Part shown: positions 27,599 through 36,699 of the stretch, piece by piece | Layout: each line of letters begins with the position of its first letter | Numbering within the stretch: the stretch's first letter is position 1 | NCBI GenBank assembly: GCA_025453555.1 | Contig: JALOQC010000003.1 | Span: 1 to 52,661 of the forward strand | Source of the DNA: Myxococcota bacterium | GTDB lineage: Bacteria; Myxococcota_A; Polyangia; Polyangiales; Houyiibacteriaceae | Length of the DNA stretch: 52,661 nt | Reading direction: 5' to 3' | Notes under the pieces: model-generated | Database searches by the model: none | What the model was told of the DNA's origin: nothing | The model's input: only the letters and a program-made list of their open reading frames with translations | Made by a program: the position numbers and the translations under genes

Positions 27599-27604
27599 GG
27601 TGAC

Positions 27605-27633
27605 GATCTACCAGGGATCGCGTGACCTGACAA
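27605..27633 (-). promoter_or_regulatory. Candidate leaderless promoter of the 82-aa gene
   Basis: Minus strand: TTGTCA (27628-27633), 17-bp spacer, TAGATC (27605-27610), six bases, ATG 27598. GGTCAC occurs repeatedly around it (two direct copies near 27654-27670 and the reverse GTGACC at 27622-27627), a possible operator. Confidence 0.5.
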
Positions 27634-28007
27634 TCGATGACGTGAGATGTAGGGTCACAGAAGGTCACTTCATTCTGCGTTTCGTTCGTGATCCTCTTGG
27701 AATCGTTGAGAGATCGCCGACGAGGAAAAATGCGATCGCGATCGACACCCACGTATCGCGATCGCCACGCATGGGGGGCGATCGCCGTCCGTCGCCTTGA
27801 CAGCGGCGAGAATGCGTCCCTGGCGTGGGGCGCTCCGATCCCCGGCGTCCGGAGCGGCACGTCCGTGCCCGATCGAGCGCTTTATGCGAGCGCGTTTGAC
27901 GGGCGGAGCTCCTCGGGCTAGACCACCTCCTTCGTTTCGGCTCGAGCCGTCTCCGCGAACGACGCCGATCGGCGCGCACGGGAGCCTCGAGAAACTGCGA
28001 GGAAGAC
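27634..28007. other. Intergenic stretch upstream of the 41-aa gene
   Basis: It carries several GCGATCGC-type palindromes around 27714-27785 and a TTGACA at 27797 without a convincing -10. The frames here show no coding character. The promoter of the 41-residue gene should be here. Confidence 0.4.
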
Positions 28008-28133
28008 ATGAGCGACACCAGCAAGACGGAGACGCGGCGCGACCTGAAGAAGCGCGCCGCTGGCAAGGACCGCAAGAAGAAGCTCGAGAAGAAGGGCACC
28101 ACGCCCGCCTTCCCGATCCACCCCAAGAGCTGA
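28008..28133 (+). CDS. Very small Lys-rich protein (41 aa)
   Basis: ATG 28008 with GAGGAAG at good spacing, 41 codons, then a clear terminator. The product begins MSDTSKTETRRDLKKRA, has a basic helix (KDRKKKLEKKG) and ends TPAFPIHPKS. The net charge is strongly positive, so nucleic-acid or ribosome binding is possible. I do not recognise the family. Start, ribosome site and terminator together support a true gene. Confidence 0.7.
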   Translation: MSDTSKTETRRDLKKRAAGKDRKKKLEKKGTTPAFPIHPKS

Positions 28134-28155
28134 GCTTCGCTCTCTCCCGCTTTCG

Positions 28156-28189
28156 GGCCCGCGCGACCTCCGGCGGGCCTTTCGCGTTT
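28156..28189 (+). terminator. Rho-independent terminator after the 41-aa gene
   Basis: GGCCCGC (28156-28162) pairs with GCGGGCC (28173-28179), followed by TTTCGCGTTT. Confidence 0.7.
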
Positions 28190-28256
28190 CGGGGCGTCGA
28201 CCATGCCGACTGCGCCCCGACGTGAGGGGCAGTCGAGCCAGGACGCAATGGCGCCG

Positions 28257-29174
28257 TCAAACCAGTCCAGGCCACGCGTGACGCGTCGCGATCTCCACGA
28301 GCGCGACGTGCAGCTCCGCCGGTAGCGGGCCCTCCTCGATCGCCGCCACCGCGACGCGGAGGTTCTCCACACGCGCCGTGCCGACGAGCACCACGTCCGG
28401 GCCTCCGAACGCCGCGAAACGCAGCGCCGCTCGCGCCGGGTCGCGCCGAACCTCGTCGGGCCAGTCGGCCTCGCACCAGCGACGACGGTACTCCGCGACG
28501 TCGGGGGAGAGCGGCGCTTCGCGCGCGAAAGCGGCATTCATGAGCGTGCGCTTTCCGAGCCAAGCGCGGTTGTCTGCCCCGTCGCGCGCGTGTTGATCGA
28601 CGAGGTTGAAGCTCGTTTGAACCACCGACAGCTCGCTCCAGCGACGTGCCTCCGCGAGCGGCTCCCCGTCGCCCGAATACCCGAGGTGACGCACCTTCCC
28701 CGCTTCGCGGGCCGAGAGGAGCGCGTCACGCACGTCGGCGCGCCGGAGAGTCTGCGAGTCGCACGAGTGCAGGTGTACCACGTCGATGACGTCGACGCGC
28801 AGGCGCTCGCGCGCGAGGTCGATCCCGCGCTCGATGCAGCGCCCCGTCCAGTCCGCCTCCCCCGGGACGCCGTAGCCGACCTTCGTGGAGACGATCACGC
28901 GCTCACGTCGCCCCGCCAGCGCGCGCCCGAGGCGATCCTCGCTCAGTCCGTACGATGGCGCGGTGTCGAAGAGCTCGACTCCGAGGTCGAGCGCCTCGTG
29001 GATCAATCGGGTCATCGCGTGCTCGTCGTGACGCGCATCCCCGAGCGGCCCCGCGCCGAGCCCGAGCACGTTCGCGACGAGCCCCGTGCTCCCGAGCGGG
29101 CGGCGAATCGAACGATCGACGACGGGTCGGCTCGATTCGTCGTGTGGATCCGCCGCGTCTTCGGTCTTCGCCAT
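28257..29174 (-). CDS. Aldo/keto reductase
   Basis: 305-residue NADPH-dependent oxidoreductase of the aldo/keto reductase superfamily. The catalytic tetrad is visible in ELFDTAPSYGLSEDRLG (Asp and Tyr), VIVSTKVG (Lys) and DVVHLHSCD (His). The N terminus RPLGSTGLVANVLGLGAGPLG is typical of the oxidoreductase subgroup near D-threo-aldose dehydrogenase. The substrate is not predictable. ATG 29174 is preceded by TGC-TAGGCC six bases away, and no Shine-Dalgarno is seen. Confidence 0.9.
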   Translation of the reverse strand: MAKTEDAADPHDESSRPVVDRSIRRPLGSTGLVANVLGLGAGPLGDARHDEHAMTRLIHEALDLGVELFDTAPSYGLSEDRLGRALAGRRERVIVSTKVGYGVPGEADWTGRCIERGIDLARERLRVDVIDVVHLHSCDSQTLRRADVRDALLSAREAGKVRHLGYSGDGEPLAEARRWSELSVVQTSFNLVDQHARDGADNRAWLGKRTLMNAAFAREAPLSPDVAEYRRRWCEADWPDEVRRDPARAALRFAAFGGPDVVLVGTARVENLRVAVAAIEEGPLPAELHVALVEIATRHAWPGLV

Positions 29175-29390
29175 TCGATCGGCCTAGCACCCCGCAGAAG
29201 CGACGATCGTCGCGCAACCGTCGACCGCCGCGCCGCAGCCGTCAGGCCGCGCCTCCAGCGCGTGAAAGGGCTCATCCAGCCGCCATGAACGACGATCACG
29301 GGCCTTCGATCGAGGCGTTTGCGCGGTAGATCCCTACGCCCTGTCGGAAAGACTTGGCGCAAGCTCGACGGAAAGCGACACTGACACGAG

Positions 29391-30773
29391 ATGCGACGCC
29401 GAAGAATCCCCTCGCGAGAGCTCGGCACGCCGCTCGTTTGTCTCGTTGCGCTCCTCGCTGCCTTCGCGACGCCCTCGCGCGTGAGCGCCGACGAGCCGTG
29501 GCTGCTCTCGCTCGAGGTCGACGGCGCGATCCCACTCGGCGCGCCGCAACGAAGTTGGTTTCGGCCCGGCGGTACGGGCTCGCTCGCGGTGTTCCGGTTC
29601 TTTCATCCGAGCGTCGCGCTCGGCGCACGACTGCGAGGCGGCTGGCTCTCGAACGGGCCCGCGCCCCGCGACATCGGCCTGAAGGATCCGGGCGTCGGTG
29701 GGCTCGGTACACTGGGGCTCGTCGCGCGTTTCCGACCCAGCACGGCCGACGACCCGCGGCATGGTACGGGCTTCTTCTTCGAAGCCGGCGGTGGGCTCGC
29801 GCTCACCGGCGGTCTGGCGCGCGGCACGATCGAAGCGGGTCTCGGCTACGGGTTCGAGGTCGGCTCGGTCGATCTCGCGCCCGTCGTCCGCTACCTGCAC
29901 GTGTTCCAACCTTCGCGCGATCAGCTCGACGATCGCGACGCGGTGCTCTTGCTCGTGGGGCTCGAGCTCACCCTCCTCGATCGACGCCCGGCGGCGCCCG
30001 AGCCCGACGAACGACCGAGTCCGGATCGCCCGGAGCCTTCGGACGATCGCGATGGTGACGGGATCCGCGATTCCGTGGACGGCTGCCCCGACGAGCCCGA
30101 GGACGTCGATGGGTTCGAAGATACCGACGGCTGCCCGGACGCCGACAACGATCGCGACGGAATCCTCGACCCCGACGACGCGTGCCCGAACGAGCCCGAG
30201 GACGTCGACGGCTTCGAGGACACCGACGGATGCCCCGACGTCGACAACGATCGCGACGGAATCCTCGACCCCGACGACGCGTGCCCGAACGAGCCCGAGG
30301 TGGTGAACGGCGTCGACGATCGCGACGGCTGCCCCGACGAAGGGCTCATCCAGCTCGTGGACGACCGCATCGTGCTCGAAGAACGGGTCCTCTTCGACTT
30401 CGAGCGCGCGCGCGTGAAGAGCGCCGCGCGGCCGGTGCTCGACGCGATCGTGGAGCTGGTGCGTCAACACCCGGAGTGGGCGCTCATGCGGATCGACGGC
30501 CACGCGGACGTGCGCGGCGACGCCGACTTCAATCGACGTTTGAGCGAGCGACGCGCGCGAAACGTGATGCGCACGTTGATCGAACGCGGGCTCGCGGCGG
30601 AGCGCCTCGAGTTTCGAGGGTTCGGGTCGGATCGACCGCGGGATCAACGCCGAACCGAAGAGGCGCACCAACGCAATCGGCGCGTGGAGTTCGTGATCGT
30701 CGCGCGCCGCACGGATTCGGGCGAGGTTCGCCGCACGGAGGTCAGAGATGAGACCGACGCCTCGCTCGATTGA
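29391..30773 (+). CDS. OmpA-family outer-membrane protein with thrombospondin type-3 repeats
   Basis: 460 residues. A signal peptide (cut after VSA) is followed by a beta-barrel-like region (about 35-195). Then come calcium-binding TSP3 repeats (about 215-320; DRDGDGIRD, DNDRDGILDPDDACP twice) and a C-terminal OmpA domain (about 325-445) with RIDGHADVRGDADFNRRLSE and RNRRVEFVI, which grips peptidoglycan. It tethers the outer membrane to the wall. Two of the TSP3 units are near-identical at DNA level (99-bp period). The following lipoprotein gene starts 26 bases inside its end. Confidence 0.92.
   Translation: MRRRRIPSRELGTPLVCLVALLAAFATPSRVSADEPWLLSLEVDGAIPLGAPQRSWFRPGGTGSLAVFRFFHPSVALGARLRGGWLSNGPAPRDIGLKDPGVGGLGTLGLVARFRPSTADDPRHGTGFFFEAGGGLALTGGLARGTIEAGLGYGFEVGSVDLAPVVRYLHVFQPSRDQLDDRDAVLLLVGLELTLLDRRPAAPEPDERPSPDRPEPSDDRDGDGIRDSVDGCPDEPEDVDGFEDTDGCPDADNDRDGILDPDDACPNEPEDVDGFEDTDGCPDVDNDRDGILDPDDACPNEPEVVNGVDDRDGCPDEGLIQLVDDRIVLEERVLFDFERARVKSAARPVLDAIVELVRQHPEWALMRIDGHADVRGDADFNRRLSERRARNVMRTLIERGLAAERLEFRGFGSDRPRDQRRTEEAHQRNRRVEFVIVARRTDSGEVRRTEVRDETDASLD
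30143..30300 (+). repeat. 99-bp direct repeat in the TSP3 region
   Basis: A 59-base block starting CGACAACGATCGCGACGG recurs without change at 30143 and 30242 (33-codon period), a recent unit duplication inside the calcium-binding stalk. Confidence 0.85.
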
Positions 30774-32097
30774 GCTTCTTCGCACGCTCCGGGTGTTCCT
30801 CGGCGTGGTCGGGCTCGGCGCGCTCGGCTGCGCGAGCCCCATCGTCGGCGCCGAATGCCGCGACGGGTGGATCGTCTGCGACGGCGTCTGCGTCGACGCA
30901 GAGAACGACGCGCTCCACTGCGGTGGCTGCGGGGTGGAGTGCCCGGCGTGGGCCGAGTGCCGCGTGGGCGCGTGCGTCGGGCGGGTCGACGGCGGCGTGC
31001 TGGACGGCGACGTCTTCGACGCGGAGCGACCCGACGGCGATCTGCCGGACGGAGCGCCGCGGGACGTGATGGACTTGGACGCGCCGCAGTTCCTGCCGGA
31101 CGGTGCGCTGCCCGACGGTGCGCTGCCCGACGGTGCGCTGCCCGACGGTGCGCTGCCCGACGGTGCGCTGCTCGACGGTGCGCTGCCCGACGGTGGTCTC
31201 GTCGACGCGGGACCGTGCACCTGCACCGTCGATCAGCTCTGCTGCGGAACGAGCTGCGTCGATCCCACGTCCGATCCCCGGCACTGCGGCGGCTGCGGAA
31301 TGGCCTGCGCGGTCGAGGAGGAGTGCGTCGCCTCCGTCTGCGAGCCCATCTGCGCGCCCCCGACCACCTACTGCGACGGGCTCTGCGTCTTGCTCGACGT
31401 CGACCCCGACAACTGCGGGGTCTGCGGCCGGCGCTGCCCCACCGGGCTCTGCAGCGCGGGGATGTGCATCGACGCGCGTCCGGGGCACGTCGTGCTCGTC
31501 GGCCACAGCTACGACGTCTCGCGCGTCGTGATCCGCCGCGTCGTCGGCAACTCGGTTTGGCTCGCCAACGCAGCGGAGATCGACGTCGGCATCTACGAAG
31601 GCGACGCGCGAACCACCGCGCGCAACGGCGTGAACCGCGCGATCGACGAGAGCGCCTCCGGTCGCGTCTGGAACCGGATGCCGCTCACGGATGCGGACGC
31701 GATCGTGGGCGCGCTCGGGGAGCTCGAGGTCGTGCTCATCCACGCACAGGTCGGCGCGAGCGACGCCGAACTGCTCGCGCTCGGCGCCGCGCTCGGCCCC
31801 TTCCTGCGCCCCTACGTTGCCGGCGGTGGCGTCGTCGTCGTGCTCGACGGTGGCGGGAGCCACGCTGGGACGTGGCAGATCCTCGACGCCGCGGGTCTGC
31901 TCGACGCAGGCGGACGCACGTCGATCGGCAACGTCACGCTCGACGTGGTGAGCCCCACCGACTCCGTGGCGACGGGGCTCCCGTTCCAGTACCGCGCGGA
32001 GACCGAGAGCGTCAGCTTCGCGTCGGACGACGGCGCGGACGTCGTGGTGCGGCACGGAGCGGACCCGGTGGTGCTCCACCGGGTCGTCACGCCCTGA
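30748..32097 (+). CDS. Cys-rich Stig1-like lipoprotein with ThuA/amidotransferase-like C-terminal domain
   Basis: 449 residues. The signal ends ALGC (Cys28), a probable lipoprotein. Three Cys-rich modules with the pattern CDGVCVD..HCGGCG..C at about 37-76, 153-196 and 197-235 resemble Stig1-type repeats common in myxobacteria. Between the first two is a (LPDGA)n stalk encoded by a 15-bp tandem repeat. The C-terminal 200 residues (HVVLVGHSY, VEVVLIHAQV-like ELEVVLIHAQ, VAGGGVVVVLDGGG) resemble a flavodoxin-like ThuA/class-I amidotransferase fold. A perfect GGAGG precedes ATG 30748. It overlaps the OmpA gene by 26 bases, so it is translationally coupled; likely surface-exposed. Confidence 0.8.
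   Translation: MRPTPRSIELLRTLRVFLGVVGLGALGCASPIVGAECRDGWIVCDGVCVDAENDALHCGGCGVECPAWAECRVGACVGRVDGGVLDGDVFDAERPDGDLPDGAPRDVMDLDAPQFLPDGALPDGALPDGALPDGALPDGALLDGALPDGGLVDAGPCTCTVDQLCCGTSCVDPTSDPRHCGGCGMACAVEEECVASVCEPICAPPTTYCDGLCVLLDVDPDNCGVCGRRCPTGLCSAGMCIDARPGHVVLVGHSYDVSRVVIRRVVGNSVWLANAAEIDVGIYEGDARTTARNGVNRAIDESASGRVWNRMPLTDADAIVGALGELEVVLIHAQVGASDAELLALGAALGPFLRPYVAGGGVVVVLDGGGSHAGTWQILDAAGLLDAGGRTSIGNVTLDVVSPTDSVATGLPFQYRAETESVSFASDDGADVVVRHGADPVVLHRVVTP
31093..31197 (+). repeat. 15-bp tandem repeat, seven units
   Basis: Seven in-frame copies of CTGCCCGACGGTGCG (few variants) encode a repeated LPDGA stalk. Copy number can change without a frameshift. Confidence 0.9.
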
Positions 32098-32098
32098 C

Positions 32099-32115
32099 GG
32101 CGCCCTCGTGGCGCC
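32099..32115. terminator. Possible bidirectional terminator
   Basis: GGCGCC-CTCGT-GGCGCC between convergent genes. The stem is strong but there is no T-run. Confidence 0.4.
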
Positions 32116-32125
32116 AGCTTCGTGA

Positions 32126-32362
32126 TCAGAGCGCGGGCTCGGCTTCCGCGGGCGCGGCTGGGGCGGCTTCGTCGGCCGGTGCCTCCACTGCCCCCGTCGC
32201 GTCGAGCTCGGCGCTCGCGTCCTCGATCGCCGCACGCGTGATCAAGAAGAGGGCGACGATCGCGAAGATCGCCAACCCGAGCATCGGAAGCCACATCGGC
32301 GTGTCCGCGGCTTCGTCGTGGATCTCGGGGAGACCGGGCGCGTGGTGGTGGTCGTCGGCCAT
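32126..32362 (-). CDS. Small single-pass membrane protein
   Basis: 78 residues: a His-rich start (MADDHHHAPG), one membrane helix (about 23-42, MWLPMLGLAIFAIVALFLIT) and an Ala/Glu/Pro tail. I do not recognise the family. TGC-TACGGT lies nine bases before the ATG and no Shine-Dalgarno is seen. It follows the flavin reductase gene by 49 bases on the same strand and could be its membrane partner, but that is inference. Confidence 0.7.
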   Translation of the reverse strand: MADDHHHAPGLPEIHDEAADTPMWLPMLGLAIFAIVALFLITRAAIEDASAELDATGAVEAPADEAAPAAPAEAEPAL

Positions 32363-32411
32363 GGCGGCGCGACCGTAGCAGACGATGCGACCAGGGCGAA
32401 GCGGCCAAGCT

Positions 32412-33149
32412 TCAATCGAAGCGCTCGGTGTGGATCCGCTCGCGCCCGACCGAATACGCCTCCTTCAGGAGCGCGCGCACGTCCTCGACCATCGCGCGCA
32501 GCCCACACACGAGCACGTGCGGCTCGCCGTGACCCGAGAGCTCTTCGAGCGCCGCCGGCAGACGATCCTGCACCCGTGCGGGCGGTGTCCCCTCCACCGG
32601 TCGCGACACCGTGGGTGTCCACGCGAACCGCGCGTGCTTCGCGCTCCAGGCGTCGAGGTCGTCGGCGTAGAGTCGGTCGACCTCGCGACGACACCCGAAC
32701 ACCAAGCGGACGGGACGCGTTCCCGCCGTCGCGAGCTCCGCCTCGATCATCGCGCGGATCGGCGTGAGCCCCGTGCCGGTGGCCACGAAGAGCAACGGGG
32801 CGTCCATCGGCACGCGCTCGAGGGTGAAGAGCCCCCACGGTCCGTCGACCGGCACCTTCGACCCGAGCTCCATCGCGTGCATCGCGATCGACCCGGGGCC
32901 GCCCTCCACGCGCGTCACCGCGATCGTGAGCTCCCCCGACGAGGGGGCGACCGCCATGGAATACGAACGCTGGAGATCCCCGTTCGGACCGAGGTGAAAG
33001 TTCGCGTACTGCCCCGCGACGAACTCGATCGGGCTGCCCTCGCGCACCGCGAACGTCAGCTCGCGCACCTCGGGCGCGAGCATTCGCGCACGCACCAGCA
33101 CCGCCTCTCGGCGCTCTCGCGCGCGACGCATCGCCTCTTTGCGGTCCAT
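32412..33149 (-). CDS. Ferredoxin-NADP reductase family oxidoreductase
   Basis: 245 residues. FAD-binding domain with QRSYSMA (the RxYS motif) and a flavin loop near PGSIAMHAME; NAD(P)-binding domain with LFVATGTGLTPIRAM and VCGLRAMVEDV. It moves electrons between NAD(P)H and a redox partner. No 2Fe-2S domain is attached, so the partner protein must be separate. ATG 33149 has GAGG close upstream; the GTG at 33170 is less likely. Confidence 0.88.
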   Translation of the reverse strand: MDRKEAMRRARERREAVLVRARMLAPEVRELTFAVREGSPIEFVAGQYANFHLGPNGDLQRSYSMAVAPSSGELTIAVTRVEGGPGSIAMHAMELGSKVPVDGPWGLFTLERVPMDAPLLFVATGTGLTPIRAMIEAELATAGTRPVRLVFGCRREVDRLYADDLDAWSAKHARFAWTPTVSRPVEGTPPARVQDRLPAALEELSGHGEPHVLVCGLRAMVEDVRALLKEAYSVGRERIHTERFD

Positions 33150-33349
33150 CACCCTCGCCTTTCGCGTCACCGCCCGACGACGCGGGTCGGCACGCCGCGA
33201 ACTTGCCCGATTTCGCGTGCGATGGCACGCGCGACACCATGACCGTCCTCGCGTCGCCGTTCGTCCTCGCGGACCTCCGAGGTGAAGCCCTCCGAGGAGC
33301 GGGCCTACGAGGTGCCGCAGAGCGGAGTGGGCACGCTACCCTCCTCACG

Positions 33350-35197
33350 ATGCGTCTCGCCGTCCTCCTCGCGCTCGCGCTCGGGCTCACGTCCGGAGCC
33401 TCCGGCTGCCCGCGCGACACCGACACCGTGACGTTGCCCGTCGTCACGACGGACGATCCGGAGGCCGAGCGCGCGCTGCACGACGCCGACCGCGCGGTGA
33501 ACGAAGGATCCCTCGCAGAAGGTGAAGCGCTCTACCGCGCTTTCCTCCGCGACCACGCCGACGATCCGCTGGCCGCGGTCGCGAAGCTGAGCCTCGGGCG
33601 ATTGCTCCTCGCGACCGAGCGCGCCGCCGAGGCGCACGTCTTGTTCCGCGAGGTCGGCACGCACCCCGATCCCCGGCTCGCGGAGCGCGCCCGTCTCCAC
33701 GAGGGCGTGGCCGCGCAGGTCCTCGGACGATTCGCGGAGGCGCTCGAGCGCCTGAGCCCGCTGGTCGGCCGCACCGTCGATCCCGAAGAGACGCAGCTCC
33801 TGCTTCGCACCCTCGCGGCGGCGCGCGCGAGCTCGGGCGACCGCGCGGGAGCGATCGAAGCGCTCGACGCGTTGTTGCGCGAGCGCCTCGGCGACGCGGA
33901 CCGGGACGAGGCCCGACGCGAGCTCCTCGCGCACACGGAGCAGCTCACCGCGGACGAATCGGACTCGCTCGCGGCGCGCCTGCCCCACGACGGCGAGGCG
34001 TGGCCGGTGGTCGCGCGGCGCGCGTTGCGCGAGGCCTTCGTCGCCGGTCGTCTCGCCCGCGTTCGCGAGCTCGCCGCGCAGCTCCGAGCGGAGCGCATCC
34101 CGCTCGAACAGGAGCTGCAGTCGATGGCGCTGCGGGCGGAGCGCACCGGACGCGTGGATCCGGACGCCATCGGCGCGATCCTCCCCTTGAGCGGCCGCGG
34201 CCGCGAGGTCGGACAGCTCGCGCTGCAGGCGCTGATGCTCGCCACGGGACAACCCGCCGACGGCCCGCGACGCGGCGGCCCGCGCCTGTTCTTTCGCGAT
34301 ACCGCGGGTGACCCCGAGACCGCCGCGCGCGCCGTCGACGATTTGGTCACGCTCCATCAGGTGGTCGCGATCGTCGGTCCGTTCGACAGCCGCGCCGCCA
34401 CCGTCGCCGCGCGCCGTGCGGAAGAGCTCGGAGTACCGCTCTTCACCCTCGCGCCGGACGCCCGCCTCGTCGAAGCCGGGCCGCACATCTTCCGCGCCGC
34501 GCTCACGCCGGCCGAGGAAGCGAGCGTGCTGGTCCGGCACGCGAAGGCCAACGGTGCGCGCGCGGTCGCGGCGCTGGCACCCGACCACGCGTTCGGTGTC
34601 GCGACGACGGAGGCGTTCCGCGCGGTCGTCGAAGCGGAGGGGCTCACCTGGGCCGGAACCGTGACGTACGTCTCGGGCACCACGAGCTTTCGCGAGAGCG
34701 TCGAGGCCCTGCGCGCGCTCTCGTTCGACGCCCTGCTGATCCCGGATCACGCGCGGGCGGTGTCGCTCGCCGCGCCGGCGCTCGCGGCGGGAGGCATCGG
34801 CACCGAGCGTCCGGTGCGCGTGCTCCTTCCGAGCGTGGCCTTCGACGCGACCGTCGCGCGCACGAGCTCCCGCTACCTGCAGGGAGCGTGGGTCTCGCGG
34901 CCCTTCCACCCCGAAGCGGACGGCGAGTCGCGCCGCTTCCGCGACGCCTTCTTCGTGCGCTACCGCCGCGAGCCCGACTTCCTCTCCGCGCTAGCGTTCG
35001 ACGCGTTCAACCTCGTGCGCCGCGCGAGCGAGGGCCTGCCGCCGACGGAAGCCGCGCGCGACGTGGTGCTGGCGCGGATCGCGGGCGACACCAGCGTCCC
35101 GACCGCGACGTCGATCGCGGGCTTCGACGGGGGCCGTGGCCCGCGGGTGCCGACCGTCGTGTACGAGCTGCGCGGCGAGTCCCTCGTGCGACCTTGA
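33350..35197 (+). CDS. LpoA-like lipoprotein: TPR plus periplasmic-binding-protein domain
   Basis: 615 residues with signal MRLAVLLALALGLTSGASGC (lipid on Cys20). Residues about 40-260 are TPR-like helices (SLAEGEALYRAFLRDH, AKLSLGRLLLA). From about 265 a leucine/branched-chain-type binding-protein fold begins (IGAILPLSGRGREVG, VAIVGPFDSRAATVAA, GVPLFTLAPD, DALLIPDHARAVSLAAPAL, FLSALAFDAFNLVRRA). This order is that of LpoA, the outer-membrane activator of penicillin-binding proteins; it could instead be a solute sensor. ATG 33350 has TACCCT seven bases upstream and no Shine-Dalgarno. Confidence 0.83.
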   Translation: MRLAVLLALALGLTSGASGCPRDTDTVTLPVVTTDDPEAERALHDADRAVNEGSLAEGEALYRAFLRDHADDPLAAVAKLSLGRLLLATERAAEAHVLFREVGTHPDPRLAERARLHEGVAAQVLGRFAEALERLSPLVGRTVDPEETQLLLRTLAAARASSGDRAGAIEALDALLRERLGDADRDEARRELLAHTEQLTADESDSLAARLPHDGEAWPVVARRALREAFVAGRLARVRELAAQLRAERIPLEQELQSMALRAERTGRVDPDAIGAILPLSGRGREVGQLALQALMLATGQPADGPRRGGPRLFFRDTAGDPETAARAVDDLVTLHQVVAIVGPFDSRAATVAARRAEELGVPLFTLAPDARLVEAGPHIFRAALTPAEEASVLVRHAKANGARAVAALAPDHAFGVATTEAFRAVVEAEGLTWAGTVTYVSGTTSFRESVEALRALSFDALLIPDHARAVSLAAPALAAGGIGTERPVRVLLPSVAFDATVARTSSRYLQGAWVSRPFHPEADGESRRFRDAFFVRYRREPDFLSALAFDAFNLVRRASEGLPPTEAARDVVLARIAGDTSVPTATSIAGFDGGRGPRVPTVVYELRGESLVRP

Positions 35198-35275
35198 GCC
35201 CACGATGACGCAGCGCACGGCGTCCCGCGCGAGAGGGCTCCCACCGGCGCGCGCGCGTGCTATTTCCGCCGCCTC

Positions 35276-36682
35276 ATGAGCCGTGAAGCCAAGCGCATCG
35301 TCGAGGTCCTCCGCGGAGGCGTGGACGTCGGATCCGAGGTCGTGATCGAGGGCTGGGTGCGAACCCGGCGCGACTCGAAGGCGGGCCTCTCCTTCGTGAA
35401 CGTGCACGACGGGTCCTGCTTCGACCCGATCCAGGTCGTCGCGCAGAGCGCGCTGCCCGAGTACGAGGGCGTCGTCCTCGCGCTCGGCGCGGGCTGCTCG
35501 GTGCGCGTGCGGGGCACGGTGGTCGCCTCGCAGGGCAAAGGCCAGAGCGTCGAGATCGCCGCCACGAACGTGGAGCTCGTCGGCGACGTCGAGAGCCCCG
35601 ACACCTATCCGATGCAGCCGAAGCGGCACTCGATGGAGTACCTCCGCGAGGTCGCCCACCTGCGCGCGCGCACCAACGTCATCGGCGCCGTCACCCGCGT
35701 TCGTCACGCGCTCTCGCAGGCCGTGCATCGGTTCTTTCACGAGCACGGTTTCTACTGGATTCACACCCCGATCATCACCGCGAGCGACGCCGAAGGTGCG
35801 GGCCAGATGTTCCGGGTTTCCACCCTCGATCTCGCCAACCTCCCGCGCACGAAGGACGGGGCGATCGACTTCGATCAAGACTTCTTCGGCAAAGAAGCGT
35901 TCCTGACGGTGAGCGGCCAGCTCAACGTCGAGACCTACTGCTGCGCGCTCTCGAAGGTCTACACCTTCGGACCGACCTTCCGCGCCGAGAACTCCAACAC
36001 GCGCCGCCACCTCGCGGAGTTCTGGATGATCGAGCCCGAGCTCGCGTTCGCGGATCTCGCGGACGACGTCCAGCTCGCGGAGGACTTCCTGAAGTACATC
36101 TTCCGCGCGCTCCTCGACGAGCGCGACGACGATCTTCGTTTCTTCGCGCAGCACGTCGACAAGGAGTGCATCACGCGGCTCGAGAAGCTCGTCGCCAGCG
36201 ACTTCGAGCGGATGACCTACACCGAGGCGATCGAGCGCCTCCAGAAGAGCGGCAAAGCGTTCGAGTTCAAGCCCGAGTGGGGCGCGGATCTGCAGTCGGA
36301 GCACGAGCGCTACCTGACCGAAGAGGTCGTCGGTCGTCCGGTCGCGGTCGTGAACTATCCCAAGCAGATCAAGGCGTTCTACATGCGGCAGAACGAGGAC
36401 GGAAAGACCGTCGCCGCGATGGACGTGCTCGCCCCCGGGATCGGCGAGATCATCGGCGGAAGCCAGCGCGAGGAGCGCCTCGATCGCCTCGACGCGCGGC
36501 TCGACGAGATGGGGCTGCCGAAGGACCACTACGACTGGTACCGCGACCTGCGCCGCTACGGCACCGTGCCGCACGCGGGATTCGGCCTCGGCTTCGAGCG
36601 CGCGATCCTCTACGCGACCGGCGTCGACAACATCCGCGACGTGATCCCCTTCCCGCGCGCGCCGCGCACGATCGGGTTCTAG
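35276..36682 (+). CDS. asnS: Asparaginyl-tRNA synthetase
   Basis: Charges tRNA-Asn. 468 residues with an N-terminal OB-fold anticodon-binding domain ([20 protein letters not shown]) and a class II catalytic core: motif 2 in [20 protein letters not shown], motif 3 in [21 protein letters not shown]. It ends [10 protein letters not shown], which matches AsnRS. ATG 35276 is preceded by TGC-TATTTC at nine bases. The stop codon is the left edge of the direct repeat that flanks repeat copy B. Confidence 0.96.
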   Translation: MSREAKRIVEVLRGGVDVGSEVVIEGWVRTRRDSKAGLSFVNVHDGSCFDPIQVVAQSALPEYEGVVLALGAGCSVRVRGTVVASQGKGQSVEIAATNVELVGDVESPDTYPMQPKRHSMEYLREVAHLRARTNVIGAVTRVRHALSQAVHRFFHEHGFYWIHTPIITASDAEGAGQMFRVSTLDLANLPRTKDGAIDFDQDFFGKEAFLTVSGQLNVETYCCALSKVYTFGPTFRAENSNTRRHLAEFWMIEPELAFADLADDVQLAEDFLKYIFRALLDERDDDLRFFAQHVDKECITRLEKLVASDFERMTYTEAIERLQKSGKAFEFKPEWGADLQSEHERYLTEEVVGRPVAVVNYPKQIKAFYMRQNEDGKTVAAMDVLAPGIGEIIGGSQREERLDRLDARLDEMGLPKDHYDWYRDLRRYGTVPHAGFGLGFERAILYATGVDNIRDVIPFPRAPRTIGF

Positions 36683-36699
36683 AAGCTGATGGCCGACTA

